Below, piece by piece: positions 7,732 to 17,204 of a stretch of 35,015 nt of DNA (its first letter is position 1; each line of letters starts with the position of its first letter). Both the position numbers and the translations under genes were made by a program. A model generated the notes under the pieces. That model saw only the letters and a list, made by a program, of their open reading frames with translations. It searched no databases and was not told where the DNA came from. Location of the stretch: assembly GCA_001916005.1 (NCBI GenBank), contig MNRP01000051.1, positions 1 through 35,015 on the forward strand. Direction: 5' to 3'. Origin of the DNA: Clostridium sp. 26_22 (GTDB lineage: Bacteria > Bacillota > Clostridia > TANB77 > CAG-508).

Positions 7732-7774
7732 AAAAAATTGAGTAGAACTTTAAAAGTTTCACTCAATTTTTTTG
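7732..7774 (+). terminator. Intrinsic terminator after the LPKTG gene
   Basis: AAAAAATTGAGT (7732-7743) pairs with ACTCAATTTTTT (7761-7772), with further internal pairing (GAACTT/AAGTTT) and a T-tract. Confidence 0.85.
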
Positions 7775-7866
7775 TTACTAGAACATAAATTTCATAAAAA
7801 CCCTTTAAAAATATTAAGAAATGTTATACAATATATAAAAATTATTAAAGGGAGACCAAGAGGAAT

Positions 7867-9553
7867 ATGACAAAAAAATGGCAAATATATGAGTCTAATA
7901 ATGAAAAAATAGAAGAAATATCCCAAAAATATAATCTAAATAAATTATTAGCAACAATCTTAGTAAATAGAAAAATAGAAGAGAATCAAATAGAAATATA
8001 TTTAAATCCGAACAGAAAAAACTTTCATGATCCTTTTCTAATGCCAGATATGGAAATTGCAGTAAATAGAATTTTAAAAGCAATGAAAAATAAAGAAAAA
8101 ATCATAATATATGGAGATTATGATGTCGATGGAATAACAAGTATAACAGTATTAAAAAGCTTTTTAAAAGATAGAGGAATAGATGTTGACCAATATATTC
8201 CAAATAGATTAGAAGAAGGCTATGGTTTAAACAATCCAGCTGTTAAAAAAATTGCAGAACAAGACTATGACTTAATGATAACAGTAGACTGTGGGATTTC
8301 TGGAATAGAAGAGATAAAATATGCAAATAGTTTAGGAATAGAAACAATAGTAACAGACCACCATGAAGTAGGAGAAGATCTTCCAGATGCTATTGCTGTT
8401 GTTGATGCAAAAAGAAAAGATAATATATACCCTTGCAGAGATTTAGCAGGAGTAGGAGTAGTATTCAAATTAATACAAGCATTACGGAATAAAATTAGGA
8501 CTAGAAGAAAAAGAATATCTAAAATACTTAGATATAGTATGTGTAGGAACAATATCAGATATCGTTCCATTAGTAGATGAAAATAGAATAATTACAAAAT
8601 TAGGATTAATGTTAGTAAAACAAACACAAAATATGGGATTAAAATCATTATTACTTTCATCTGGCTATAAAAATATAGACTCAAACACAATATCATTTGG
8701 AGTTGCCCCAAGAATAAATGCTTGCGGAAGAATGGGACATGCAGACGAAGCATTAAAATTATTTTTAGCAAAAGATATTTATGAAGTAAATAGATTAACA
8801 CAATTATTAAATGACTATAATAAAATAAGACAAGAAAAAGAAAAATCAATTTATGAGGAAGCAATAAAACAAATAGAAGAAAAACAACTATTTAACAAAA
8901 ATGCAATAATAGTAGGTGGCGAAAATTGGCACCACGGAGTAATAGGAATAGTATCATCAAAAATAACAGATTTATACTTTAAACCAAGTATTTTACTATG
9001 TTATGAAGATGATTTAGCAAAAGGTTCAGGAAGAAGCATACCAGGATTTGACTTACATGATGCATTAATGAAATGCCAAGATAGCATAGAAAGATTTGGC
9101 GGTCATGCAATGGCAATAGGAATAACAATAAAAAAAGAAAACTTTGAAAAATTTTCAGAAGAAGTAGAAAAAATTGCAGAAGATGCAAAAATAAATGAAA
9201 TAATTCCTATAATAAATATAGATGCAAAAATCGATTTAAACGAAATAAGCAAAGAAATGGTACAAAGCCTAAAACAATTAGAACCATTTGGGGAAGGCAA
9301 TAAAACACCAATATTTGCCTTCAAAAACCTAAAAATAGACTCAATTAGGTCATTGACAGAAGGAAAACATATAAAAATGACTTTAAAAGACGGAAATACA
9401 ATAATAGATGCAATAGGCTTCAACTTAGGATGTTTAGCAGATGAATATAGAATAGGAGATAAAATAGACGTAGTAGGAAGTCTAGAAATAAATAGTTTTA
9501 ATGGAATTGACAGTTTACAAATAAACTTGAAAGATGTAATGAAATCAATATAA
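7867..9553 (+). pseudogene. recJ: Single-stranded-DNA exonuclease RecJ, one frameshift
   Basis: Two collinear frames make up one RecJ. The first (from ATG 7867) carries the DHH-family motifs GDYDVDGITS (from residue 83), TVDCGIS, DHHEVGEDLP and DLAGVGVVFKLIQAL. The second frame continues as GIKLGLEEKEYLKYLDIV, then VGTISDIVPLVDENR, and on through the DHHA1 domain (FGGHAMAIG) and the C-terminal OB domain to the stop at 9553. The switch occurs at 8482-8486 (ATTACGGAAT): either one extra base or a two-base loss. Restored length is about 562 residues, normal for RecJ, a 5'-3' exonuclease in recombination and mismatch repair. Apart from this site the gene looks intact, so an assembly error or a very recent mutation is as likely as true loss. 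Confidence 0.88.
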
Positions 9554-9555
9554 AA

Positions 9556-9618
9556 GTTGTCAAAAATCCCCGTCCCCGTTGACAGCCAATATCAAATGGG
9601 ACGCCCTTTTTTGACAAC
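9556..9618. repeat. Dispersed inverted-repeat element between recJ and relA
   Basis: Arm 9558-9584 (TGTCAAAAATCCCCGTCCCC, then GTTGACA) is the imperfect reverse complement of arm 9591-9616 (ATCAAATGGGACGCCC, then TTTTTTGACA). The outermost bases GTTGTC/GACAAC also pair. It resembles the elements at 1606-1677 and 33853-33891. Its position and T-run suggest it works as the recJ terminator. Confidence 0.8.
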
Positions 9619-9643
9619 AAAGAGAAAGTAAGAGGTGAATCAA

Positions 9644-11836
9644 ATGCAAGAGAATGATAAAGAAATAACGATTCAAGATGTAATTACAAAGAAAAAAGAA
9701 ATAAGCAAAAGGGTAGACACAAAAGCAATAATGAAGGCATATAACTATGCTGTTCAACATCATGGAGATCAAAAAAGACGTTCAGGAGAACCATATATAA
9801 TACATCCAATAAATGTAGCATATATATTGGCTGGAGTAGGATTAGATGAAGCAACAATTTGTGCAGCACTGTTACATGATGTTGTAGAAGATACAGATGT
9901 AACAGATGCAGATTTAAGAAGAGACTTTGGAGAAGAAGTTGCAGATATGGTAGCAGGAGTTACAAAACTTGGAAGTATGCAATTTACATCAGTAGAAGAA
10001 CAACAAGCAGAAGATTATAGAAAAATGTTCTTAGCAATGGGAAAAGACATAAGAGTAATAATAATAAAACTTGCAGATAGATTACACAATATGAGAACAT
10101 TAAAATATCTTAAAAGAGATAGACAAATTGCAAATGCAAAAGAAACAATGGAAATATATGCACCACTTGCAAATCGTTTAGGTCTATATTCAATGAAATG
10201 GGAATTAGAAGATTTGTCATTCAAATATTTATACCCAGAAGAATATCATGAATTAGTTGAAGGAATAGATAAAAAAAGAGAAGAAAGATTAAAATTTATA
10301 GAAAAAATAATGGGAGATATTCGTGTTCAACTAAAAAAACAACATATAGATGCAGAAGTAACAGGAAGAGCAAAACATTTATATAGTATATACAGAAAAA
10401 TGAAAAGAGACAATAAAACTTTAGATCAAATATATGACCTATTTGCTTTACGTATATTAGTAAATTCAATAAAAGATTGTTATTCTGCATTAGGTGTAGT
10501 ACACGAAATGTATAGTCCAATGCCTGGAAGATTTAAAGATTATATAGCAGTACCAAAACCAAATATGTATCAATCAATACACACAACACTATTAGGAGAC
10601 AAAGGAACACCTTTTGAAGTACAAATTCGTACTTGGGATATGCATAGAATTGCAGAATACGGGATTGCGGCACATTGGGCATATAAAGAAGCAAGTTATT
10701 TTGGAAAAAAACAATCAGTAAAAGTAGAAGAAGATAAATTAGCATGGCTTAGAGAAACACTAGAATGGCAAAAAGATATGCAAGACCCACAAGAATTCTT
10801 AGATACATTAAAAACAGAATTATTTGAAGATGAAGTATATGTATTTACTCCAAAAGGAGCTATAAAAGTATTACCAAGAGGAGCAACACCAATAGATTTT
10901 GCATATGCAATACATGCTGAAATAGGACATCATATGACAGGATGTAAAATAAATAGTAGAATGATGCCAATAATAACACCATTAAAAAATGGAGACATTG
11001 TTGAAATTTTAACATCAGACAATTCAAAAGGACCAAGTAGAGATTGGTTAAAATTTGTAAAAAGCACAAGTGCAAAAAACAAAATTCAAAGTTGGTTCAA
11101 AAAAGCTCAAAAAGCAGAAAACATTGAAAAAGGAAAAGAATTAATAGAAAAAGAATTAAAAAGAATAGGAATGACACACACAAGCTTATTCAAACAAGAA
11201 TATATAGAACCAATGCTAGAAAGATACAAATACAAAAATCTTGATGAAATGTATGCTGCAGTCGGATTTGGGGCAAACTCATCAGTGAAAATTATAGCAA
11301 GAATGTTGCAAGAATATAGAAAAGAACATCAAGAAGAAGACATTGAAGAAAAGATGGAGCAATTAAATAAACAAAAAGAGAAAAAACAAAAACCATCAAG
11401 TTCAGGAGTAGTAGTAAAAGGAATAGACAACTGTCTTGTAAAATTATCAAAATGTTGTAATCCACTTCCAGGAGATGAAATAGTAGGATATATAACCAAA
11501 GGAAGAGGAGTTTCAGTTCATAGAAAAGATTGTGTAAATGTAAAAGACTTGTTAACAGAAGAAAACAGAATGATTGATGTTAAATGGTATGAAGAAACTA
11601 AGGAAAATTACAATGTTAATATCGAAGTATTAGCAAATGACAGAGGAGGACTATTAATAGATGTCTTAAATGCAATAAAAGAAACAAAAGCAAAATTAAT
11701 GGGAGTTAGCACAAAAACAACAAAAGATAGAATTGCTATAATGGACATTAACATTGAAGTAGAGAACATTGAAGAACTAAACAAAGTAATTAGAACAATT
11801 AGAAAAGTAGACAGCGTTTATGAAGTAAGGAGATAG
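9644..11836 (+). CDS. rel: Bifunctional (p)ppGpp synthetase/hydrolase (RelA/SpoT, Rel)
   Basis: The 730-residue protein has the full long-RSH layout. The HD hydrolase domain has HHGDQKRRSGEPYIIHP and AALLHDVVEDT (H54, H78, D79 intact). The synthetase domain carries RFKDYIAVPKPNMYQSIHTT, followed by TGS (DEVYVFTPKGAIKVLP), a helical/zinc-finger region (VKLSKCCNPLPGDEIVGY) and a C-terminal ACT domain (VLANDRGGLLIDVLNAI onward). With hydrolase residues retained, it should both make and degrade (p)ppGpp on the ribosome. The AAGAGGTG site places the start at ATG 9644; the upstream in-frame GTG 9635 lies within that site. It is followed after 16 nt by the hydrolase gene, a common Firmicutes order (recJ-rel-MBL-hisS). 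Confidence 0.97.
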   Translation: MQENDKEITIQDVITKKKEISKRVDTKAIMKAYNYAVQHHGDQKRRSGEPYIIHPINVAYILAGVGLDEATICAALLHDVVEDTDVTDADLRRDFGEEVADMVAGVTKLGSMQFTSVEEQQAEDYRKMFLAMGKDIRVIIIKLADRLHNMRTLKYLKRDRQIANAKETMEIYAPLANRLGLYSMKWELEDLSFKYLYPEEYHELVEGIDKKREERLKFIEKIMGDIRVQLKKQHIDAEVTGRAKHLYSIYRKMKRDNKTLDQIYDLFALRILVNSIKDCYSALGVVHEMYSPMPGRFKDYIAVPKPNMYQSIHTTLLGDKGTPFEVQIRTWDMHRIAEYGIAAHWAYKEASYFGKKQSVKVEEDKLAWLRETLEWQKDMQDPQEFLDTLKTELFEDEVYVFTPKGAIKVLPRGATPIDFAYAIHAEIGHHMTGCKINSRMMPIITPLKNGDIVEILTSDNSKGPSRDWLKFVKSTSAKNKIQSWFKKAQKAENIEKGKELIEKELKRIGMTHTSLFKQEYIEPMLERYKYKNLDEMYAAVGFGANSSVKIIARMLQEYRKEHQEEDIEEKMEQLNKQKEKKQKPSSSGVVVKGIDNCLVKLSKCCNPLPGDEIVGYITKGRGVSVHRKDCVNVKDLLTEENRMIDVKWYEETKENYNVNIEVLANDRGGLLIDVLNAIKETKAKLMGVSTKTTKDRIAIMDINIEVENIEELNKVIRTIRKVDSVYEVRR

Positions 11837-11852
11837 GGAAGAGGAACAGACG

Positions 11853-12503
11853 ATGATTTTAAAAGAACTAAAGATATATACATTTATTGGTGAGGCAACA
11901 AATTGCTATGTCATCTTTGATGAACAAAGTAAAGAAATAATGTGCATAGATCCAGCCGGGGATGTTGACAAAATAGAAAATTTAATAAAAAATGTATTTA
12001 AAGGGAAATTAAAATATATATACCTAACCCATTGCCATGGAGACCATATATTAGGTGTAACAGAATTACAAAAAAGATGTGGAGGAAAAATTTTAATCCA
12101 TAGAATAGATGCAATAGGATTAAATGATGCCAAAATCAATTTATCAGAAATAATAGGATTACCAGAAATAGAGCTAGAAGCAGATTCTAGAATAGATGAT
12201 AATGATTTAATCCACCTAGGAAACTTAGAGTTTAGAGTTATTCATACACCGGGCCATACTGCAGGTAGCACTTCATTATATTGTGAAAAAGAAAAATGCT
12301 TGTTTTCAGGAGATACAATATTTTGTGGAACATGGGGAAGAACAGATTTGCCAACTTCAAGTAGAGAAGATATAATGAATTCAATAACTAAAAAAATATT
12401 GATTCTACCAGATGATACATTAATATACCCAGGTCATGGAAAAGCAACAATGCTAAAAGATGAAAAACCGATATATTTAGAATTAAAACCAAAACAATGG
12501 TAA
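11853..12503 (+). CDS. Metallo-beta-lactamase-fold hydrolase (glyoxalase II-like)
   Basis: The 216-residue protein has the binuclear metal motif THCHGDH (H60, H62, D64, H65), followed by HTPGHTAGS, FSGDTIF and a terminal YPGHG. These are the five canonical metal-binding blocks of the YcbL/glyoxalase II-like group. It probably hydrolyses a thioester such as a glutathione- or bacillithiol-type conjugate, but the substrate cannot be read from sequence. It starts 16 nt after rel, with AAGAGGA 7 nt upstream of ATG, so it is almost certainly cotranscribed with rel and hisS. It is cytosolic, with no signal peptide. Confidence 0.93.
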   Translation: MILKELKIYTFIGEATNCYVIFDEQSKEIMCIDPAGDVDKIENLIKNVFKGKLKYIYLTHCHGDHILGVTELQKRCGGKILIHRIDAIGLNDAKINLSEIIGLPEIELEADSRIDDNDLIHLGNLEFRVIHTPGHTAGSTSLYCEKEKCLFSGDTIFCGTWGRTDLPTSSREDIMNSITKKILILPDDTLIYPGHGKATMLKDEKPIYLELKPKQW

Positions 12504-12537
12504 TAGATAAAAAATAACCAGAAAGGAAATAAAAATT

Positions 12538-13842
12538 ATGAACAAATCAAAAACAGAACCAAGAACGTTAGCAGGATTCATGGAATTAATGCCAAATGAA
12601 CAAATACTATTTGAACAAATAAAACAAAAAATAGAAAAAACATACCAAAAATTTGGATTTCTACCATTAGACACACCAATACTAGAATTATCAAAAGTAT
12701 TACTTGCAAAAGCAGGAGGAGAAACAGAAAAACAAATATATAGATTTGAAAAAGGTGATACAGATATATCAATGAGATTTGATTTAACAGTACCACTTGC
12801 AAAATATGTTGCAAAAAACTATGGCAATTTAAGCTTTCCATTTAGAAGATATCAAATTGGAAAAGTTTATCGTGGAGAAAGAACTCAAAAAGGAAGATTT
12901 CGTGAATTTTATCAATGTGATATAGATATAATTGGAGATGGAGAACTAAGTGTTATAAATGATGCAGAACTTCCAAGTGTTATATACAACATATTTAAAG
13001 AATTAGGATTTGATGACTTTACAATTCGCATAAATAACAGAAAAATACTAAATGGTTTATTTGAAAGTTTAAATCAAAAAGAAAATGCAACTGAAATTTT
13101 AAGAATAATAGACAAAATAGAAAAAATAGGAAAAGAAGCGGTTATAGAAGAACTAGAAAAAATAGAAATTCCAAGTGATGCTATAAATAAAATAATGGAT
13201 TTCATAGAAATAGAAGGAACAACAGATGAAAAGCTTCAAAAACTAAATGAATTAAATATAAAAAATGAAGAATTTGAAAAAGGACTAGATGAACTAACAC
13301 AAGTTGTAAAATATGTTAGAATATTTGGAATTCCTGAAGCAAACTTCAAAGTAGATTTAACAATAGCAAGAGGACTAGATTATTATACAGGAACAGTATA
13401 TGAAACATTCTTAAATCAATATAGAGAACTTGGAAGTGTATGTTCAGGAGGAAGATACGAAAATCTAGCAGAATACTATACAGATAAAAAATTGCCAGGA
13501 GTTGGAATTTCAATAGGACTAACAAGACTATTCTATAAATTAAATGAATTACAATTAATAAAAGCAGAGAAAAAATCAATAGCAGAAGTATTAGTAGTAC
13601 CAATGGTTCAAGACTTAACTGTTCCTATACAAATAGCTACAGATTTAAGAAAAAAAGGAATTAGCACAGAAGTATACTTGAATGACAAAAAAATAAAAGC
13701 AAAAATGAAATATGCAGACAAATTAGAAATACCATATGTAATAGTAGTTGGAGAGGATGAAATAAATTCTGGAATAGTAAAAATAAAAAACATGAAAACA
13801 GGAGAAGAAAAAGAAACATCAATTCAAAATATAGAATTATAA
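12538..13842 (+). CDS. hisS: Histidyl-tRNA synthetase
   Basis: The 434-residue class II synthetase shows motif 2 (RYQIGKVYRGERTQKGRFRE, then FYQCDIDIIG), the histidine-specific ARGLDYYTGTVYE and SGGRYENLAEYY motifs, motif 3 (GVGISIGLTRLF) and a C-terminal anticodon-binding domain (VLVVPMV onward). The ATP-binding FDLTVPLAKYVAKN segment is intact. These features separate it from the paralogue HisZ, which lacks the catalytic motifs. GAAAGGAA precedes ATG 12538. No T-box is seen in the 34-nt gap, so expression probably depends on the rel transcript. A strong terminator follows. Confidence 0.96.
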   Translation: MNKSKTEPRTLAGFMELMPNEQILFEQIKQKIEKTYQKFGFLPLDTPILELSKVLLAKAGGETEKQIYRFEKGDTDISMRFDLTVPLAKYVAKNYGNLSFPFRRYQIGKVYRGERTQKGRFREFYQCDIDIIGDGELSVINDAELPSVIYNIFKELGFDDFTIRINNRKILNGLFESLNQKENATEILRIIDKIEKIGKEAVIEELEKIEIPSDAINKIMDFIEIEGTTDEKLQKLNELNIKNEEFEKGLDELTQVVKYVRIFGIPEANFKVDLTIARGLDYYTGTVYETFLNQYRELGSVCSGGRYENLAEYYTDKKLPGVGISIGLTRLFYKLNELQLIKAEKKSIAEVLVVPMVQDLTVPIQIATDLRKKGISTEVYLNDKKIKAKMKYADKLEIPYVIVVGEDEINSGIVKIKNMKTGEEKETSIQNIEL

Positions 13843-13848
13843 AAATAA

Positions 13849-13878
13849 AAAGGCAGGAAATCAAATCCTGCCTTTATT
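13849..13878 (+). terminator. Intrinsic terminator after hisS
   Basis: AAAGGCAGGA (13849-13858) pairs perfectly with TCCTGCCTTT (13866-13875) around a 7-nt loop, followed by a short T/A tail. Confidence 0.88.
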
Positions 13879-13971
13879 ATGTATAAAAGCAAAATTTAAC
13901 TTTCTACCTCAATCATAAAGAAATCTAAATCTGTCAGTTTATCAAAAAATGATAACTATTAGAAAATAAAA

Positions 13972-14169
13972 CTATTTCATGTTATTTTCAACTTGTTGAA
14001 TCATTTTTTTAACCATTTGACCACCTATTCTACCAGCATCTCTAGCAGAAATATCTCCATTGTAACCGTCTTTTAAATTAACACCAACTTCACTAGCAAC
14101 TTCGTATTTGAATTTATCTAAAGCTGTCATAGCTTCTGGAACTAATTTTTTGTTTGAATTGTTTGCCAT
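13972..14169 (-). CDS. Alpha/beta-type small acid-soluble spore protein
   Basis: The 65-residue protein begins MANNSNKKLVPEAMTALDKF. It carries the family hallmarks: a YEVASEVGV segment holding the expected germination-protease (GPR) cleavage site after the Glu, and the DNA-binding half GDISARDAGRIGGQMVKKM. Such proteins coat spore DNA in the forespore and protect it from UV and hydrolysis, and are degraded at germination. AGGAGGTG lies 7-8 nt upstream of ATG. Sigma-G control is expected for the family, but I could not find a convincing sigma-G promoter by eye. It is encoded opposite to its neighbours. Confidence 0.95.
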   Translation of the reverse strand: MANNSNKKLVPEAMTALDKFKYEVASEVGVNLKDGYNGDISARDAGRIGGQMVKKMIQQVENNMK

Positions 14170-14363
14170 TTGAATTCACCTCCTGCAAATCTACATTTTC
14201 TAGAAAAAAACATTTGCTTTTTCTAATACTATCATTTGCAGAAAAGAAAAAAATAAACTGGAAATTTTTACAAAAATAAAAATAAACATTGAACCAAAAT
14301 AAAAAGTATGATATAACATTCACCGAACAAACACAAAAAATAAAACAAACCAAGGAGGAAAAA

Positions 14364-15233
14364 ATGTATAAATTAGTAGCAATAGATTTAGATGGAACAA
14401 TGTTAAATAGCTATGGAATGGTTACAGAAAACACAAAACAAGTAATAAAAAACACCATAAATAAAGGAACAGAAGTAATAATTGCATCTGGAAGACCAAT
14501 CGACTCTATAAAAACAATTGCAAAAGAAATTGGAACAGAAAATTATTTTATAGCAGGAAATGGTGCCTTAATTTATGATATAAAAAAAGATGAAATAATA
14601 TACGAAAAATTTATGAATAAACAAAAAGTTTTAGAAATAATAAAAATATGCGAAGAAAATAGTATAGCATATAATATATATACAGAAAAAACAATAATAG
14701 CCAAAGGGCTAAAATACAATGTATTATATTATTATAAGGAAAACTTAAAAAAAGAAGAGAACAAAAAAACAAATATAACAATTGTAGAAGATGTTTATGA
14801 ATATATTAAAAATTTAGAAAACGAAAAATTTTTAAAAATCACAGTTTGTGATGAGACAAAATCTGTATTTAATTCAATAATAAGAAAACTAAGAACAGTA
14901 GAAGACATAGATGTTTTAGATGTTTTACATATGTCTAGAAAAATGATAAAACAAGGGACAGAAGATGTGCCAATAGAATATTACTACACAGAAATTTCAC
15001 TAAAAGATGTAGATAAATGGAAAGCAATAGAATATCTTGCAAATAAAATGAATATAAGTAAAGATGAGATAATAGCAATAGGTGACAATATTAATGACAA
15101 AGAAATGATAGAAAATGCAAAAGTAGGAATTGCAATGGGACAAAGTACACCTGTAATTACTGAAATCGCTGACTTCGTAACATTAAATAATAATGAAGAT
15201 GGTGTAGCAAAAGCATTAGAAAAATATTGTTAA
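14364..15233 (+). CDS. Cof-type HAD-superfamily phosphatase
   Basis: The 289-residue protein has HAD motif I AIDLDGTML (nucleophile D8, D10), motif II IIASGRP, a large C2-type cap (about 85-190) and motifs III/IV KWKAIEYLANKM and IAIGDNINDKEMI, then AKVGIAMGQS. These define the Cof/YidA-like group, cytosolic sugar-phosphate or nucleotide phosphatases of broad specificity; the substrate is unknown. The start is ATG 14364 after AAGGAGG. An in-frame ATG 75 nt upstream has no RBS and gives a low-complexity extension. It is divergent from the SASP gene. Confidence 0.93.
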   Translation: MYKLVAIDLDGTMLNSYGMVTENTKQVIKNTINKGTEVIIASGRPIDSIKTIAKEIGTENYFIAGNGALIYDIKKDEIIYEKFMNKQKVLEIIKICEENSIAYNIYTEKTIIAKGLKYNVLYYYKENLKKEENKKTNITIVEDVYEYIKNLENEKFLKITVCDETKSVFNSIIRKLRTVEDIDVLDVLHMSRKMIKQGTEDVPIEYYYTEISLKDVDKWKAIEYLANKMNISKDEIIAIGDNINDKEMIENAKVGIAMGQSTPVITEIADFVTLNNNEDGVAKALEKYC

Positions 15234-15327
15234 ATTATAGAAAAATATAAGTAGAAGTAAGAATATAAAATAAATATTACAAAAATATTACGAAAATATT
15301 AACTTTTAATTACAATACTATATATTA

Positions 15328-15356
15328 TTGATTTTAGCATTAAATTGCGATAAAAT
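15328..15356 (+). promoter_or_regulatory. Candidate promoter of the Tad-like operon
   Basis: TTGATT (15328-15333) and TAAAAT (15351-15356) are spaced 17 nt, about 50 nt upstream of the first gene of the filament locus. The region is AT-rich, so this is only a candidate. Confidence 0.45.
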
Positions 15357-15404
15357 TAAATAAGAAATTTTGTAATAAAATAAAAATTAAAGGAGGAATT
15401 TGTA

Positions 15405-16487
15405 ATGGCAACAAATCCAATGCAAAGAAAAGCAAGAAATTCATTTTTGTTAGGAATGTTAATAACTCTAGTAATAGCAGGAGCAATAATAGCATTACTA
15501 TTTATACAATTAAAAAATTATAAAGAAAAAGAACAAGAAGAAAAGGCAAATAGTGTTAAAGTATGGGTGTTAGGACAAGATGTGATATCTGGGCAAGTAA
15601 TAACAACAGATATGCTAACACAACAAGTAGTTAATAAAAATTATGTACCAACAAATGCTATTGGCAATATAACAGTTTTAGATAATTATGCTTTAGAAGA
15701 CAAAGAAGGAAATGAAGTAATAACTGAATATAAAAACAATGTAGCAACATTATATTTATCAAAAGATAATACTAAATATGAATTAAAACAAGAAGATTCA
15801 ACAGGAAGTTACTATATAGAAAAAAATAGAGATAAAGAATACGTTGAATTAAATACAGTACCAGTAATAGCAAAAGTTGATATGAATAAAAATACAGTAA
15901 TAACAACAGAAATGGTTTGCAAATCAAATGAAAAAACAACAGATGATTTAAGAAAAGTTGAATACAATGTATTAACATTACCAAGCCAATTACAAACTGG
16001 AGAATATATAGATGTTAGATTAGCATTACCAAGTGGTCAAGATTATATAGTAGTTTCAAAAAAACAAGTTGAAATACCACAAGTTTCAGGAATAGATGTA
16101 GCAGATACAATATGGTTAAAACTAACAGAAGATGAAATTATCACAATGAACAATGCTATAGTAGATTCAGCAAGAGCATTAGGCTCAGTATTAAAAGTAA
16201 CAATTTATACAGAAGCTGGAACACAAGAAGCGGCAACACCAACATATGTACCAAGCAAAGAAGTTGCAGAATTAATAAGAAACAATCCAAATATTGTAGA
16301 AAAATCTAAAGTGACATTAATTAATAGATATAATAGCAATGCTAACACAAGAAACGATGCTTTGAATCCTGCAATAAGTACTGGAGAAGAAGGAGAAGAA
16401 AACTTAAAAACAAAAGTACAAGAAAGTGTTACAAATTCAAAAGAAAACAGACAAAAATACTTACAATCTTTAGGAGGAACAGAGTAG
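15405..16487 (+). CDS. CpaB/RcpC-like SAF-domain pilus assembly protein
   Basis: This 360-residue protein has a short cytoplasmic N-terminus, one membrane helix (about 13-36, FLLGMLITLVIAGAIIALLF) and an extracytoplasmic region. The WVLGQDVISGQVITTDML segment resembles the SAF domain found in CpaB and flagellar FlgA. A second SAF-like half begins at about VIAKVDMNKNTVITTEMV, and LPSQLQTGEYIDVRLALPSG matches the RcpC/CpaB core. The C-terminal tail (from about 320) is charged and probably disordered. In Tad systems CpaB is a periplasmic secretin partner. In a monoderm it more likely acts in the wall space or on peptidoglycan (inference). RBS AAAGGAGG, first gene of the locus. Confidence 0.78.
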   Translation: MATNPMQRKARNSFLLGMLITLVIAGAIIALLFIQLKNYKEKEQEEKANSVKVWVLGQDVISGQVITTDMLTQQVVNKNYVPTNAIGNITVLDNYALEDKEGNEVITEYKNNVATLYLSKDNTKYELKQEDSTGSYYIEKNRDKEYVELNTVPVIAKVDMNKNTVITTEMVCKSNEKTTDDLRKVEYNVLTLPSQLQTGEYIDVRLALPSGQDYIVVSKKQVEIPQVSGIDVADTIWLKLTEDEIITMNNAIVDSARALGSVLKVTIYTEAGTQEAATPTYVPSKEVAELIRNNPNIVEKSKVTLINRYNSNANTRNDALNPAISTGEEGEENLKTKVQESVTNSKENRQKYLQSLGGTE

Positions 16488-16509
16488 TCTAAAAAGGAGA
16501 ATGTTATAT

Positions 16510-17202
16510 ATGAAAAAAATTGGATTTATAGGGGCATATGATAAAACTGATCTAATTTTAAATTTAGCTAAACTTATAACAGCAATGGGTAAAAGTGTTC
16601 TTATGATAGATTCAACCTTTAACCAAAAAGCAAGATATGTTGTGCCAGCAATAGAACCAACAATTTCATATATAACTTCTTTTGAAGATATAGATGTTGC
16701 TGTTGGATTTGATAATGTAGAAACAATTCAAAAATATCTTGGGGTTTCTGGAACATTACCATATGACATAATATTAGTTGATGCAGATACAACAGAAAGA
16801 ATAGAAAAATTTGAATTAGACAAAGCAGAAATAAACTATTTTGTAACTTCATTTGACGTATATTCTTTAAAAAAAGGATTAGAAATATTATCAAATTTGA
16901 AATTACCTTTGAATTTAACTAAAATATTATTTTCAAAAAATATGCTAAAAGAGGAAGATGATTATTTGAATTTCTTATCTTTAGGGTACAAATTAATGTG
17001 GAATGATATGAGAATATACTTTCCAATTGAAAATGGAGATGCAACAGTAATAGCAGAAAACCAAAGAGTAGAAAAAATAAAATTTAAAAAATTAAGTGTA
17101 CAATATAAAGACAGTTTGATTTTTATAGCCCAACAAATATTAGGAGAAAAAACAGATTCAAACATAAGAAGAGTTGAAAAAGCCTTAGAAAAAGGAGTAT
17201 AG
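16510..17202 (+). CDS. CpaE/TadZ-like MinD-family protein with degenerate P-loop
   Basis: The 230-residue protein begins MKKIGFIGAYDKTDLILNLA. Fold features are those of ParA/MinD proteins: KSVLMIDSTF (strand with Asp) and PYDIILVDADTT (Walker B-like). The Walker A is altered: the GKT triad reads DKT and the glycine-rich run is gone, so ATP binding may be lost or changed. ATG 16510 is preferred because AAGGAGA lies 9 nt upstream; the ATG at 16501 abuts the RBS. TadZ/CpaE proteins localise Tad machines in the cell and help recruit the secretion ATPase. It is followed after 2 nt by a second such gene with a better P-loop, suggesting an inactive/active pair. Confidence 0.7.
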   Translation: MKKIGFIGAYDKTDLILNLAKLITAMGKSVLMIDSTFNQKARYVVPAIEPTISYITSFEDIDVAVGFDNVETIQKYLGVSGTLPYDIILVDADTTERIEKFELDKAEINYFVTSFDVYSLKKGLEILSNLKLPLNLTKILFSKNMLKEEDDYLNFLSLGYKLMWNDMRIYFPIENGDATVIAENQRVEKIKFKKLSVQYKDSLIFIAQQILGEKTDSNIRRVEKALEKGV

Positions 17203-17204
17203 GA

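Noticed and set aside
8609..9553. Separate DHHA1-only gene starting at ATG 8609
   Set aside because: Homologous RecJ sequence extends upstream in the same frame to about 8486; the piece is the second half of recJ.
13876..14290. Sigma-G promoter for the SASP gene and for spoIVB
   Set aside because: No pair of elements with acceptable consensus and spacing could be found by eye, though such control is expected for both families.
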